Source: Setaria digitata (Eukaryota; Nematoda; Chromadorea; Rhabditida; Setariidae). From it: a DNA stretch of 64,000 bases. Location: positions 1-64,000 of the forward strand of contig RCAB01000041.1 in the NCBI GenBank assembly GCA_003640385.1. The letters are read 5' to 3'. This document shows positions 13,401-28,400 of this stretch, piece by piece. Below the pieces are notes generated by a model. It was not told where the DNA came from, searched no databases, and saw only the letters and a list, made by a program, of their open reading frames with translations. A program made the translations under genes and the position numbers. Numbering within the stretch: position 1 is the first letter of the stretch; every line of letters begins with the position of its first letter.

Positions 13401-16400
13401 TATTACTCCCTTTTTACATTGCATATCATGAAGCATAATACAGCGAATGCACATGAAAGATTATTGAAAAATACTGTTATCGAGACTTGTTCTTTATCTT
13501 CGTTGTAAAGTATATAAAGTGTAAATTGCTGACAATTTTCAGAATGAACGACCGCATGTTTACGCAAGTGTAGACGATGCAAGCGTTTTGATGTTTGATG
13601 GCCGTTACACTCATGGTGATAATTTACGAATTCGACTGAGTTTTTTGCATTTTCTTCTGTCTGACGGACAACTTTGGCTTATGACACCGCAGGTTATTCA
13701 TTTGCTTTTTTTTTGGCTCCCCTCTTTCTTTTTTTAGTCATTTCAGTCTTTTAAAAATGAAATCATTAAGAGGACTAATTACAGGCAAATGAGTTATGGG
13801 ATGCTCTTATTGTTCGGTCAGTATTTGAATATGAGCGTACATATGGTTTCCAGTTATTTGGTACAATGCAAGATCAAGAAGATATCGATCCAAAAGCACT
13901 AAATCAACTTTTTACTTGTAAAATTCCTTTTTTTAATTCTTCCATAATTTTCGTAGGATAGTGGAATTACTTTTCTTTTCAATTATATCTGTTTTTCTTA
14001 TACCTAGATATGGTACGACTAATCATTTAAATAGTTTCTTGTTTATCATCGCATAACTGAAACAGTTTATTCTGTTACTGGATTTGCAATATTGTCAAAA
14101 GTTTGAGCTTGTCAAAAGTACATTGTTTTCTTATAATGGTGTTGGGATTTTGCACATACACAATTTTTATAAATGATTAAAATGTCTTAATTTCAGCCCG
14201 AATCCTAGAGCTTCCAGTTGAAATGCTAAATGAGGAAGGCTTTTCATGCTTCAAAACTTTTTGGATTGCAGTGAATAAAAAACACAGTAAGCTCTTTCAA
14301 CCCACCGAAGGAATGTCGCATTACTTGATGTGTGATTTTGATCTTGAAGTAAGTGAACGCATAATGCAGTAATACTAATAGTTTGCATTATGAATTTTAC
14401 AATCTTCGTTTACGTTGTTGAAAGCATATCTGCCAATTTATATCATATTTTCTTGCCACCCACTTCATATTATACTCTTGCGAATACAAAGCAATTTTGG
14501 ATTAGCACACTTCAATACATAAACGATCTTGCATTTCCTAAATTTCAGATTTTCCTTTCAAAATCTGCATTTGCAGGGATTGGATTACTTATGGGAGATA
14601 ATGCTACAGGCTCGTAGTGAAGTATCACAATTGGCAATTTCATTATGGGTTGAAATTTTGGCCAATCCTCATGCCGCAGTGATCTCTGATTTTGCTCGTT
14701 TGATTCAAACAGTTGTTAATAAATGGTTAGGCACATTTCAGTTTCAGATTTTCGTGCGTGGAAATTGCTGCAGTGCTACATTATTTTTCTTTTCAGTAAT
14801 GTTTTCTAGCGAATTAATTTGTGGTAAGAATAACAATTTTGGCTTCGATAATCATTTTAAACTGTAAAGCACAATCGACATAGGCAGCAAAGAAAAACTG
14901 AACTATTTTCGATTCCAGTTTTGTAATGCTCAAATCGAAACACGATGACCTCATTAAGGGCAATGATAGTGATGACAAGAAAATGAAAATGCTTGATCGA
15001 ATGGGTAGGATCTTAACGGTGGGCATAATTTTATTAGCTGTTTTTACAGAAAGCTAAGGATTTTTGAAAAATGAAGGGCTGTTATATGGCACGTTTGCAG
15101 GAGATTTTTGACTTTTTTTTCCATGGAGCGTGTTTCAGTATCGGTCTACTTTACCGAGGTTGGTGATAGACTAAATATACTGAAGTGGAAACAATTAATG
15201 GCAGTATTTTAAAGTTTTCAGGCCCTTAATTCATACATCTGTGCATTTGACGATGATTATTACTTGCCTGAAAGATCTCAGCAGCCACTTCGTAAAGCGG
15301 GTTTAGGGCGGTGCTTTATATTACCAGTCATTTTCCCAGGTATCTTTTATTTAACTCAAAAAAATGTACTATTTGCAGGATGCAGTTTCATAATATTTAT
15401 AAGCGTATAATTTATTTATGGATTATTGAACAATAGTAGTGACCATATATTTATTCAGTAGGCGAATTTTCTGACAAAGGAAACATTTTTGTTCTTAATG
15501 CACCCAAGTCAAACTGTTTAAACATGGCAATTTAGATGATAAACTCCCAGGAGGCGTCGATATGAGTTGTAAGTTTTTTTTTTTTTAATTTTTTTTCACA
15601 ACTCCTACAGACTTTTTATTTGCTTAACTTGATCTTCCAATGCAATTTTTTTATTAGCATATCTTCATATTTTATTAAAATGCCATTTTAATCATTCGTT
15701 CATCTTCTTGAAAATTTCATTGCCGAATTCGGAAAATTAAATGTAAAAAGTACTGCAGCATCAGTAGTACAGGACGAAGATCACAGTATTCCGGTCCATT
15801 TCACTATGCCGCTGTCGGCATTGAAGCTCAAGGTTTGTGGCTATTTTTAAAACGGAAAAATCTATATATTGAGGTGGAAGTAGAACTAAATTGTGGTTTA
15901 AATCGTGGTTGGAAATAGTAGATGAATGGAACTTGCTACCAGAGTTTAAAACTTTTGTGAAAAAAACACTGCTCCGTTTATACTGAAGTGTAAACAATTT
16001 ATATAAAAGTCAAACTAGTAGTTACCATTAGTACGTACGTAGTACGTGAAATTATCAAGTACAAATTTTTTGTGCATAAATTTATGTCACTTTAGAAATG
16101 CTAGAAGCAAATTCGACTTTTTTTTTTTGAGAAAAGTTATGTTTATACTTCCAGACGGACTTCAGTATACTTGGAAGAAGATTCTGTTCTTTTTAAGAAT
16201 TTTGTTCCCGAGAGTTGTTAAGATTATTTTTCGCTTTTCTAAATATTTTAGATCGACGATCAATTACGGTATATGGATGGTTGTAATATCGGTGGGGTTC
16301 TTGTACCTGTGCAGTTAACCGTTCAGTCTTTTAATCCTCCGGAAACGAGAATTTTACACCCATCTGATCGTCGTAAAACGCTTGACGAATTAGGAATCGA

Positions 16401-19400
16401 TGCCGGTGCACATATTATTATTCGTTTTCAAAATCATCCCTGTATGTGGAATAATCGATTAGACAGTACTGATTCGAGCCCTGAGCAAACATTCACTTGT
16501 TGGTACGGATTTTCTCATTTGTTGAATTATTGAAAGTAAAAATGTCAATCAGGTTTGTTGCACGCATTTTGAACTTGCCTTATTATATCTTCCACCCCAA
16601 AACATACTTATACGAGAAAAAGTGAGATGCAATAAGTGAAGAAAATTTTAGTAATGAAGGGATAGGAGGAGCCAGTAATGAAGAAAATGAGCGTATTTTA
16701 CCTGGTACAGTAATAGCAGAAAATCCTGATCATGTTCGATTCCTGTATACTCTGGCCGACATCGGTTATGCTTATGGAAATAATTATTTAAGAAAATCCG
16801 CTACTGATGTCTTAAAGTAAGTTTTTTTTTTCTCCAAATTCCTGAAAATTTTTTGCATATGCAGTTTATTCAGTTTATATACAGTTAGGACAATCAACGA
16901 ATTTTGTTTCCAGCCAGATACCAGCAGATACAATGTCATTAACAATGCTACGAGAGTTGGTTGAATCAGGACGACTGTGTAATCTGTTACCAGCTGAATC
17001 TTCAAATCACATCCTACATCTTTTACGTGTTCTACATTCCTTACTTTTACCATCTAATGCACATTTCATGACTGAAGCTACGGAATTTCAAGTAATCTTT
17101 GTAGTGACTAGTTGTTCCTTAAAAGTTTCCTACTTTGTAACCCGAAAATCTCGATCAGACAACAGACCTCACACTGAAATTTAAGGAAAAGTTTGAATTT
17201 GCGCTTACATGTGATAACCAGAACTAATTCAGATTCTTTTCCTGTCATCACCAAGTTGCTTGGCAGTATTTTCTTTCTTGGAAGATCCTCAGATTTTGTG
17301 TCGGTGGGATGAATATGCTTGTACTGCGGTTATTTGGTGGTTGGCAAATATTGCAAAATTTGTTCTTTTCGTAGCAGCACGCCTCAAAGTATGTAACTAT
17401 CCTCTCATTTCATCAGCGCTCTCATCCCACGTGCTTTTGTAATTTTTGGAAGGTAGCGTCCGCAATCTGCATTTCCTTATAATGTCTTAAAATTATTCAA
17501 AAAAAACAGTATTTGTTTTAGTATTTGAGAACTACTAATGGAAATTGTGATGGATATTTTGAAACGGGTCGAATTATTGATCGTGAACAAACAGTTTTTA
17601 AAGAGGTTACCACTTGGTATTTAATAATAGAATATTATCTAGCATTAGAAGTGAAGAAAATTTTGATTTTGTAATTTTGATATGCGAGTTGGCCCATTAT
17701 AATATATTTTTTTTTCATACATTTTTTACATTTCCAAACACTGATGAAATTATTTTGCGTATTTACTTATGAAAATAACCAGAAAGTTAACATTTCCACT
17801 ATAATTCATGCTAGTCAGACCTGTGGTTTATGTAATATAAAATTACAAAATAAGCAGTCCTTTTGAAAGCTTCTGTTTATAGAATGCTTTTCTATTGATT
17901 CAATCTACTCTTTGTTTTTTAGCTTTGTTGTGTTGTTGCACGTGATCTCAACAATCGTATCGAAGAAAATCCCGAATTAATTGAAACAGTTTTCCAATTA
18001 TTCACAACAGATAACAGTCGAATTGAGTGTCTTTTACGCCTTGCATGGGCAATTGGTTCACGGAATATACCTTTACGTCCGACATCGGGTGGACTAGCAA
18101 GGGATTCATCGACCGAAGCAATCCAGCAGTCACAACCTGCATCATTTATGCTGGTAATTTGTGCTGCAGAAGTTTTTAGTGGATGAATGTTAGAAAAAAT
18201 GAAAAGAAAATGGGCGATAAATCTTCATTTTCTTCTGTGTTCTACATTTCATGAATAATTAAGTCAGAAACGCTCTGATATAGGAAGAACCTACGGAATG
18301 CTTGTTGGATGCCTTTGCGATAGAAGTCGTTAGTGGAGATGCAACATCAGAAATTCTCAAAATCATCCATTTGTGGAATCTTCTTGTATCTGACTTATTG
18401 TTTTGCAAAAGCTCGTATGTTTTGTTCCTCTTTAGAGAAAAACTTTACTAGTAATTGAAGTATCTCGTTGTGTTGAAATATTAGGCGAGTTCATAAGTGG
18501 ATGTTGACACAAAACACATCTGTGACAAATTATAATTTGAAGCGCGCGATTCATTAACAATCACATATTGTTTTCTCGCAATTGCTTTTTTTTCTTTTTT
18601 TTTTTTTTTTTTTTTTTTTTTTCAGAGTAATTCGGCGTTATTTCTCAGCTTTAGTTCGACGATTGGTTTGTCGTACAGGTGTGGCGGAACGTCAACTTGC
18701 CTCAACATTGTTACAATTACTTTTCAATAAACTGGAAGAAAGCGATGAAAAATTAGCAAAGAATTCGGAATTTTTCATTTTGTTATGCAGGTACTCTTGA
18801 GTTCTTGAGTTGTTTCTATCTAGAGCAATCTTTGAAAATAGTTGCAAAGGAATTACCAATAAGTATTAAAACTTAGCGAAAAATTATGTTTGTGATCAAT
18901 CATGTAAGGTTAATTTATCTGTAGTCTAATGCTTCTCAGTAATTTGAGATGTTCGATGCTTAAACAAATGTTAGTAGAAGTCGTTTCAGATCTCTTTAAC
19001 TATTCGTACGAAGACGAGTTCTCATTGTAACGCCGTTTATAAACTAATAAATTTTTTTAAGCCTGTTGGATCACTGTAGAGTTAATCAAATTTACGTTGA
19101 TGATGTGATGAAGCGAACAGAAAAGGTCTTGGATTGGTTAGATCGTGCGAAGGTAACAAGTTCACGATTAAGATTTCTGAATTCTACAGTTTCAGTGAGA
19201 ACTCATTATACTACCTGTCGGATACTAGTCCACGTAGAGTCACCGTGGGGGTATATTTGTAATCTGTGACTTTTTATGAAATGTGCTTTGAGCATTATAG
19301 CAACACACGATTGCAAATCAAGAAAGTTTCCCGGATGATAGATCACTAATTGGACGACTTGACGTGTGTCGTAGTTTATTGGGATTTCTTACAAATGAAG

Positions 19401-22400
19401 AAAAGGTTATGATTGGTTCAGAGCCTAACGGTACACAACTTGTCAAGGTAATAACTAAAAAATGGTAGTATATTATTCACCTTTTTTGAAATTTTTCGTA
19501 TTTCTTGAAATTCCTTTTTTATAATTTATAGAAATCCATCCATATTCGACGTAAAACTCATCTTTTCTCTTTTAAGCAGTTACTAGATGAGTTTATTTTA
19601 CCATCTTCCCGAACTTACGTTGATTTGATGCGGCAACGAGAAAGCGATGGTGACGTCCACATACAACGTTCAGTGACGCATTCTGCAATCTCAAGAGGTA
19701 AAGAATCGTTTATAATTTCTAACTGGTGGGCGAAATTGTACAAATGTTGAACTGAGTAAAGATTCACGGTCCAAGGTTAAAATGTTCTTGAAAATTTTCT
19801 ACGACCACTGTAAATGGATTCAGTTTCTGGTTTATTGTGTTGGTGTTGAAGTAATGGGGGATGATTTCATTTGAAAAGTTTTGTCAGATTCAGGTGTTGA
19901 TGAATCGGATATGACCATACCGCGTTCAGCTACAATGGGACCAATGCTTTGTTCTCGTTCCATTCCAGTGTGTGGTACTAGTGAAAGTGCCAAAGCAGCA
20001 TATAACCTAATCGTTGCACTTTGTGATATGTCACCTCTCAACTATCGATGTATAGTCGAGAGTCTTCTTGAACTTTTTTATTCAGGTGCTTCTTTATTTC
20101 ATATCATTTCGCAGGGCATTCAAAAATAGGTCTGTTCCCTGGTTAAATGCTTTTTGAGTTCATTTTTAGAGCCAGTTCCTACTGCCAATATTGAGTGGGA
20201 ATATATACCGGGATATTCCATTCGCTCACCCAACAGTTATGTGGGACTGAAGAATGGTGGAGCCACTTGTTACATGAACTCTGTATTTCAACAGGTATAT
20301 CTCAATAAATTAATAGAAGTGCATTATAAGTGCTAAAACCACCTGAGACTTTGGCGTGGCACTTTTTTTTAATCATTAATGTTGTAACAATGAAAAATGC
20401 CAAAATCACCCTCTGAAGATTAACGAATTATGGACAGGGCTGTCTGATCAGCAGTGGTCAAGAAGTCTCACTGCATTCTTAAATTACTCAGGTGCCGCGA
20501 AACTTGCTTTTCATAACTGATGGGCCAATAACGTAATGACTAAATCTGGTAAAAAAAAAATCCAATTTTTTACAGATATTCATGATTGAACCGCTGAGGA
20601 GTGCCATTATTAATGCCAACTTTGCAGATGACATGAGTGTTGAGGAAATGGCTATAGGTGTAAGCTGTTATATTTCATTTCATGAAACACACTGTTTTCT
20701 GGCATCTAGATATGCAGTTCATTCTCTTTAGGAGTATAATGTATCCGAAGAACACTATCACACAACAATTTTAAAAGCTGTGCAATCAATTTTTGCTCAT
20801 TTGCTTGGCTCCGAGATGCAGTTCTACTCACCAAAATTCTTCTGGAAACATTTCCGGTTAGAAAATATTACTAGTTGTACTTCTAAAAAGCTCTAGAGCT
20901 ATCTGAGAAACTTTTAGGTTCTGTGGACAAGCAGTAAATGTACGCGAGCAGCAGGATGCACTGGAATTTTACAATGCTCTATTTGATTCCATAGATGAAG
21001 GTCTTAAAAAGCTGGGTGAGCCTCCTATTTGTGAGAATTTATTCGGTGGAACATTTGCTGATCAGAAAATTTGCAAGGACTGCCCACATAGGTTTTACTT
21101 TTTTTTTTTTCTTTTGCTGTTGTCGAAAAATGCATAGTGAAATATCTTGGGTGGTAAGACAACTACATAAGTTTTTGATTTAACAGAGTTACTATTTTGC
21201 ATTCATTTTTCATTCTCCTTCTGCAGAAAAAGAAACGACTTATAATCCTGTTGTAACACTTTTTTTTTTACAATTTCTTTTCTTGATTGTCAGCCAAACA
21301 GATTTTCTTGTTAGAAGGGATTTTCTGATTCTGTTTGCTTGGATATGCAATTTTTTGATTAAAAGTATACAGATATCAACGCGAAGAACCTTTTACATCG
21401 ATATCGGTTGATGTACGATCTCATAACAATCTTCTTGATTCCCTTAAAGAATATGTCAAAGGCGATTTGCTAAATAATGATAATGCATACCTTTGTGAAG
21501 AATGTAATAAGAAAGTAGGTTTTTCGTTTTTTTTTAACATGCCGAAATTTGAATTCGGTCAGAACTTTAGTAAAATAGAAAAATAAAGGAAAAAAGAAGA
21601 AAGAATTACGCACTAATTGTTAACAGTTTTTTGTAGGTGACAGCAGTGAAACGATTATGTGTCGCCAGATTACCACCTTATTTGACGATACAGCTAAAAA
21701 GATTTGATTTTGATTGGGAACGTGACATACCCCAAAAGTATAACGATTATTTTGAGTTCCCGATCGATTTTGATATGATGCCCTTCACTGCTTATGGTTT
21801 AGCCCAAGCTGAAGGTGTTTTTTTACTATATGGGATTAAACGAATAATAATTATATTGTGAGACTAAGTGGAAGTTAGCATAATAAATCTCTAACTTGAA
21901 CAAATTCATCAGGTACTGTAAGTTTGAGGACCATGTAAGATTGATCGAAATGCTGTTATTTTTTGTTTCCTTGTGTTTCTGTTCCTGGTATTTTCTTTCT
22001 TTCGATATATATCATCAGTTAATTGCGATTTTCAGGAGAGATTTCGAAAGAGGAATTGACTTATTCGTCGGTAACGGATAGCGGCCGAGGTGCATTTGGC
22101 ATTTGTTTTCACAATAAGATTTTGGGTTTTCAGAAGTAGCTGTTTTGGTAGCCCTGAAAAAAAAAAAGATGAATGGATGGGGATGAATGGCTTGCTTAAC
22201 TGAATTGAGTTTACACTGTTGTCTTTTTTCTTTATAACTAAAGTTATGATTTATACTTGTTTATTGAAGAGGATTAGATTACAATTACAGGCACGTCCGA
22301 AAGAGCATCACCAGAAACAAACGATGTTTGTGGTGGCGTTGGCACATCCGCTTCGGAAGTTAAACTGGATGATAATAAGTTTGTTGTTCTAACTGTTACT

Positions 22401-25400
22401 GCAATTGCTGGGTCAGCATGATGTTGTTCATGTTGAGGATTGATTTTAAGGTCACTGATTTCAGTAGTACGAAGTACTGTTTGCGTGGAGTAATTGTACA
22501 TTCGGGACAAGCTAATGGTGGTCATTATTATTCATTTATTCGTTCTGAAGAAGATGGTGGTCGCTGGTTCAAATTTGATGATGTCGATGTAACCGAATGG
22601 CATTTGAACAAAGAGGTGAATTTTGATGAAATAGGACGGAAATTGAAGACCAGCATGATTTTTCGATTGAATCTAAAGGCTCTCTCATTGTTTTTGCATC
22701 CCTGAAGTCTCTCCTCTGCTCTTCTCATACAGAATTACTGGTCATTTTAGTGATAGGGATTTCGATAAAACCGAATGACACAGGTTAAAGAGCCCTCGGA
22801 TGGTTTTCTGCTTAACTGTGAGCATAATTTATAGAAGGACTATGTTGAATTTGTGGACATGAAGCTGTTGTGATAATTTTTCTATCAGATTTTTTAGGAG
22901 ATGCAAAATATGTGGTTTGGTGGTGAGTACATTGCGGAATCGTTTGATAATTCAAACAGTCATTATCAAAAAAAACGTCAAAAGCGTTGGTGGAATGCTT
23001 ATTTGCTCATTTATGAGAAGGTTTTATCAAAAATTTCAGATTTTTATCTCAGTCATTTGCGAAAATCTTTGAAACTTTTTATATTGAGAATAAATTATAA
23101 ATTCATGATGCTCCACAATTTTAGTAGGTCCAATTTTTTTTTTTTTTTTTTTTGATTTTTTCATCTGTTTTTGAGAAATTATCCACAACATACACTGAAG
23201 CACTTAGCCGAACCTACCAACACAGGATCATTTCAGAGTTTTTGAATCATCCGGTTTTTGAAATAGTTATACTCTCGTTTTCTATCAATAATTATCGTAC
23301 TGTATCGCTTTGACAAGCTTTCTGCTTGAGGACCTCGTTTTAAGGAGTGGTTTTTATTTAAGAGTGTTGTTTTAGTCATCAGCTGCTGTTGCTTCTGTGG
23401 CATCGTCATCAGCAGAGCTTACGACTTCATGCTCCTCTACACAGCCATCGCATTCGTCCTCCAATAGTCCGCTCAGTTTGGATAAGAAAATAGGTGCCAT
23501 GTCAATCAGTAAGTTTAGCTTTTGTATTATTTTCACTGATGCTCAGTAAAGCCTAATGATTATTTAAAATTCTCATAAAGTAGTTGCATTACACTATGTA
23601 AAAGAAACTGTATTTTTAAATATATAACTATATTTTTAAGGAGATTTTGGAATAGAGGGAGTCTATTTCAGGTACTCGTATTAGACAAATGCCTCCAAAA
23701 CTGGAAGCTTTGGTACGGGGTAAAAATACTTGCGCTATGCACGAGCGATCACAGTAAGTTGATCGAATTTTAGTGAATAATCTCTAAAGTCGGATAAATG
23801 CGTAATTTTTCTCACGAATTTTCTATGTTTTGTAGTATATCATCCGTCTTATGTAAATCGCTTAGTTTTTCCCTTTTTTTATATACAATTAGATCGTCAG
23901 AAAACGAAAATTTTATTACATAATTCAGAACCCTATGTTTTATATCTCAAATTTAAAAAATAATTGGGATACCATCATAAAAGATGAAAGCTAGATGGAA
24001 TTATCCTTTACTGATATCTTAATGAGATATTATAGTAGGTCACGCGATAAATTTTCAGGTATACTCCAATTTATTTCCAATTCATTCGGGATATATGCTC
24101 ACGAGCAGTTCGAATGATTACCCAGATCAATCTAGAATTTCAGGAGTATGATTTTTTCTATCTATTAGTTTTTATATAGTAGTTGTTTTAAAGGATTCCC
24201 TTCATTTTTTGTTNTTTTACTGAAAGTGGTCAGCAAAAAATACCCTTCATTTTTTGTTTTTCAGTGAATATTATCTACTGACAATAAAACTGATCAGCAA
24301 ATTTCTATTTTCTACAGGTCTGCGAGCAAAAAAAACTTTACGGTGAGTTTAACTCTCCCGCTATTTCATTAAATAAAAATCTTTTTAGTACTTTTTACTT
24401 TTTTCCTACTTTACTATTTTTTTCTGACTGAATTTTTCTTTTATGTGAAATATGCTGTTCATCCATGCCTGCTAAAAAAAAAAAAGCTAAACTGCAGTTC
24501 GGGTAATGTATCAGAATGGCAGAAAACGTACGAAATATTGTTTGCGTCATCAAAATGTGCTCGTGGGTGGTTTGTTTGTAATATTATGTTTCAACCTAAA
24601 ATGGTTGTTTTGTACCTTCTTACTGCACCATCGACTGATGTAAGTTCTTTTATGTGTTTTAACCGATGATAATTGTAAATTTGAAAACTGCTAGGAATTC
24701 CTTTCTTTTTTGTTCTTTATTATTCTCTTATAAATGAAAATGGCAGGGGGAGGAACAAAAGTTCTTCCTGAAATAAAATTCTAAAAGCGCTCGCTTTTGC
24801 TAATTTATTATCACTTAATGCAAAAGCTGAGTAGTCGTTTTGACTCCGGGAAGTTTTGCTTTCGGCCTTAGACTTAATCAATTAAAGCGGTTTGCTAAGA
24901 TTATCATAAATATTTGTTTCTCAAAATGTTAGGAACCTGTTTTCCTTTCACATGCATAGGTATTGCATATTCTTCTTTAATTTAAGGTACGATACTTCTT
25001 CACAAATATATTTGTAATGCTTCTGAATGCGGCTGCGCGCGATTATCTTGATGTTATAAGGCCCTACATGCGTAAGTTTTGGGGAGTGGCTAAAAATTTA
25101 TTTGATTATTTCAAGCTAGTGCTCTTGGTTCATCATTCTATCATAGTATTCTCTGATACCTATGTCATGATTTTGAAAAAGTTTTATCTTTAGTTGTTCT
25201 TCGTGAGTTTTAGATGGCGAATGTGTAGTCCTGAAATATTGTTCTAATGTTTCAGTTGCAGGAGACTGTCCTGATTTCAAAATTGATGCCGTTTATAAAT
25301 CTGGTGACACGCTATCTGATATGTTTATCACTCTCTTACTCATTATCCCCCGCAACTACTTCACTGAATTTAGCGCTCATCCTACCCAATACATAGCTTT

Positions 25401-28400
25401 GTTTAATCTCTATGCTCTATCGGGTTTGGAACAGGTATCTTTTTCTATACAGTCATGTTTGTTATTCTTTTTTTCTCGCGCCTCAACGGTCAAAGCTCAT
25501 TTCATGTTTGTAAGACCACAAGATAGCCTTGATAGTATTTTATTAAGTCATCTCTAAATCCATTAGCATCTGATGGCATTCAGTAAAATCAGCTGGTTCT
25601 TATGCAGCACTGCTTGTACTTGAGATCGTCCACACACTCGATCTACAACAAGATTTCCGAGGCTTTTCGAAAGTGTCGCCTATTTGGAATTATTTGACAT
25701 TATCAGTTCCATACCTGAATTAATTTTTGATCCCATTTATACAAAGCACTAATTTTCTTCGTCACTGACTTTAGGATGATCAAATTTTAGAAAAGGCAAC
25801 TTGTGCGAAAAGGTGCCTTGCATGCATTGTTGGTGCTCATATCGCGAGACGATTATCGTATCAAAGTGATTTATCAAGATAGTTCAAAACTATATGAAGT
25901 TATATCTTTACTTCTTAGGATTTGCAAATTTGAATGGCAAGGAGAGGTGAGAAATAAACTGAAGTGTTTTAATTTTTATTGGAAGCTAATTTCTCTCTAA
26001 AATTCCAGATTTGTATGATAGTAGAAACTTTTTCTTTTTGTAGAATGCGGACTTGAATCCATATGCTCTTACAACCGATGGTCTTATTCAACCACCACAG
26101 GAGGTTGCTCAGTGGATGGATGAACCACTTTTTGTTAATAGGTATTTTAGTATTTTATTCGGTTGTAAATTTCTAAATGTGTTTTAATTTTCTGCACTTT
26201 ATGAGAGTGAGGTGAATGAAATTTTTATTATAGTGTTATTAAAATTGCGGTAACATCATTATAGTACAGGAGGTGAACTCTTGGCTGTTTCAGGTTATTG
26301 AAGCAGCTGATCGAATTACCTACTGATCGCGTAGTTGCACTGGATACGATATTGTACTTGTGCTGGGAGAATATTCAGTTTACGAAAATTCTTCTGTATC
26401 ATTTTTCATTTGAGGTGCATAATTGGATCTAAATTTAAACAGTGTCGTTTTTATTCTTGTAAAATATGCCAATACAGCTAGGGTTATTGAAGTATTAGCG
26501 TGCTCCAACAACTTAGTTTTAGCTAAAATTTCACTTTTAACTTCTTTGAATCTAAAATTTATTAGTATAGACGCATTATCTATATTATCTATTTAAGTCT
26601 TTATTCACACCGAACGAAGTGAAAAGTGCAACAATAATCATTGAAAATATTCTTGAAATTAATGATTCGGTGCGAAAGGAGCGGCAGCATTTGGTACTTT
26701 TAGGTTTTCGTAAGTTTTTCTATGAATTTATATGACTTAAGATGAAGTTTAAAACGAACCAAAACACAAAAGTCTGAACATTTGTGTACCTATATATGTA
26801 CATATATATCTAATATTTACATATCTTTCATTTACGTGGGATCAAATTTATAAAAAATTGCAAATCACTTGCTAAAAATGCTGACTATCAAAATTTTACT
26901 ACTATCTGTAATGATGTGAAAATTATTTCACTGTCATATAAAAAAGGCACGGCTAATATTGTCATGATTTTGATAATCAGTTTCAATAAATGATTTGTAA
27001 TTTTTCCCATAAAATTGGCTTTAGTTAAATCTTGGGAGAAAGATGTAGCCAGTTGCTGATTATAATTTTAGTTTTTTTTTTGGATATTTTTCTTTCAATT
27101 CAAACTGACAATTAGTGTTGTTCTTCAGCGGAACAATTTAATGTTGTAGAATCATTACCGATTATTTGGGAGCGTTTGATAGAAGTTTTACATAATAGTA
27201 GCTCTGTCTTAAGTGTGTGTGTGTGTGTTTTTACGAGAGTAGTTAGGATGTTGAACAAAGTGGCTTTGGATCTGTTTCAAATAGCTGATCCTGTCCAAAA
27301 GTAAAGAGCATCTTTATTTAGTAATCACTACTTCTTACTGAGTTCAACTGTAGTTTAGATTGATTTTTCATCTTAGGTTTTTCCAGAAAATGGTCCTCAA
27401 AAATATAAAGGTTTTATTGCAATAATGGTCGGTCAAAGAGACATTTATTCCTGGAAAGCATATCATTTGTTGCGAATGCTTATCGATGTTGCTTCCGGTA
27501 ATGAAGAAATTGTGAAGGTTAATTTTCAGGAATTATTGTAACATTTCTGCATGTTCATATGTATATTTTGACGTATTTTATCTTTTGGTTCCTTCTGTCG
27601 CTAGAAAGATAATCATAAATCAAAAAAAGCCTCATATCAAACAAATCGCGTAACGTTCAACTTTTAAGAATGGCATGTGAGTTGTCTCGATATTTTCGTT
27701 GTTGTGAAGGGCAAAGATGTTTTTCACTTTTTTTCATCAGGTATTTTGTCAAAAACTTTTGTAATTTATAATTAAGATTCTTGCGGAAAATGAACAAGCG
27801 CGTAGCAATTTATATAAAATGAAGGATTGGTTTAAAGTACAACTTGCCGCCAGTGTAAGTTTGCAATTTTCTATATAATTGTCATCTGAAATTCACTGTG
27901 TAGGAATTTTTAAAAACAGCAGTTCATGAATGCTGAAGTTGCTGAGTATCAGACTGCTTCATAATGTTACAGCAGCTAGGTGTAACTCGACGTTCTGGTG
28001 ACAGTGTGAACGGTGAGCTTCATTATTATTAGTTCAAAATTCAAATTCATTCGGCAGTGAACTATTTTTTTCTTTTAGTATCAGATTACCCGATAATTTA
28101 TTAGAAGATTTCTCAAATTTGTCTTTACTGTGCAAAATTTTTAGTCAGATAAACCGAACATTTATGATTACGATAGTCGTCGGGATGACTTGGATAATTC
28201 GGTTGATGCTGAAGGAATGGATGGTTTTGTTGAAATCTATGAAAAATTTCGTGATCTCCTTTCGAAACTCAATATTTCAACCTCTGCTGTTTCGAACTTT
28301 GGAAGTTCTTCGAGTGATGGAGATAATTTTACTAAGGATGTTTTTTTCAAGGTAAGCATAAAATTTATGTTGTTTCTTTCATCTTTGTGAAGTTTGTTCA

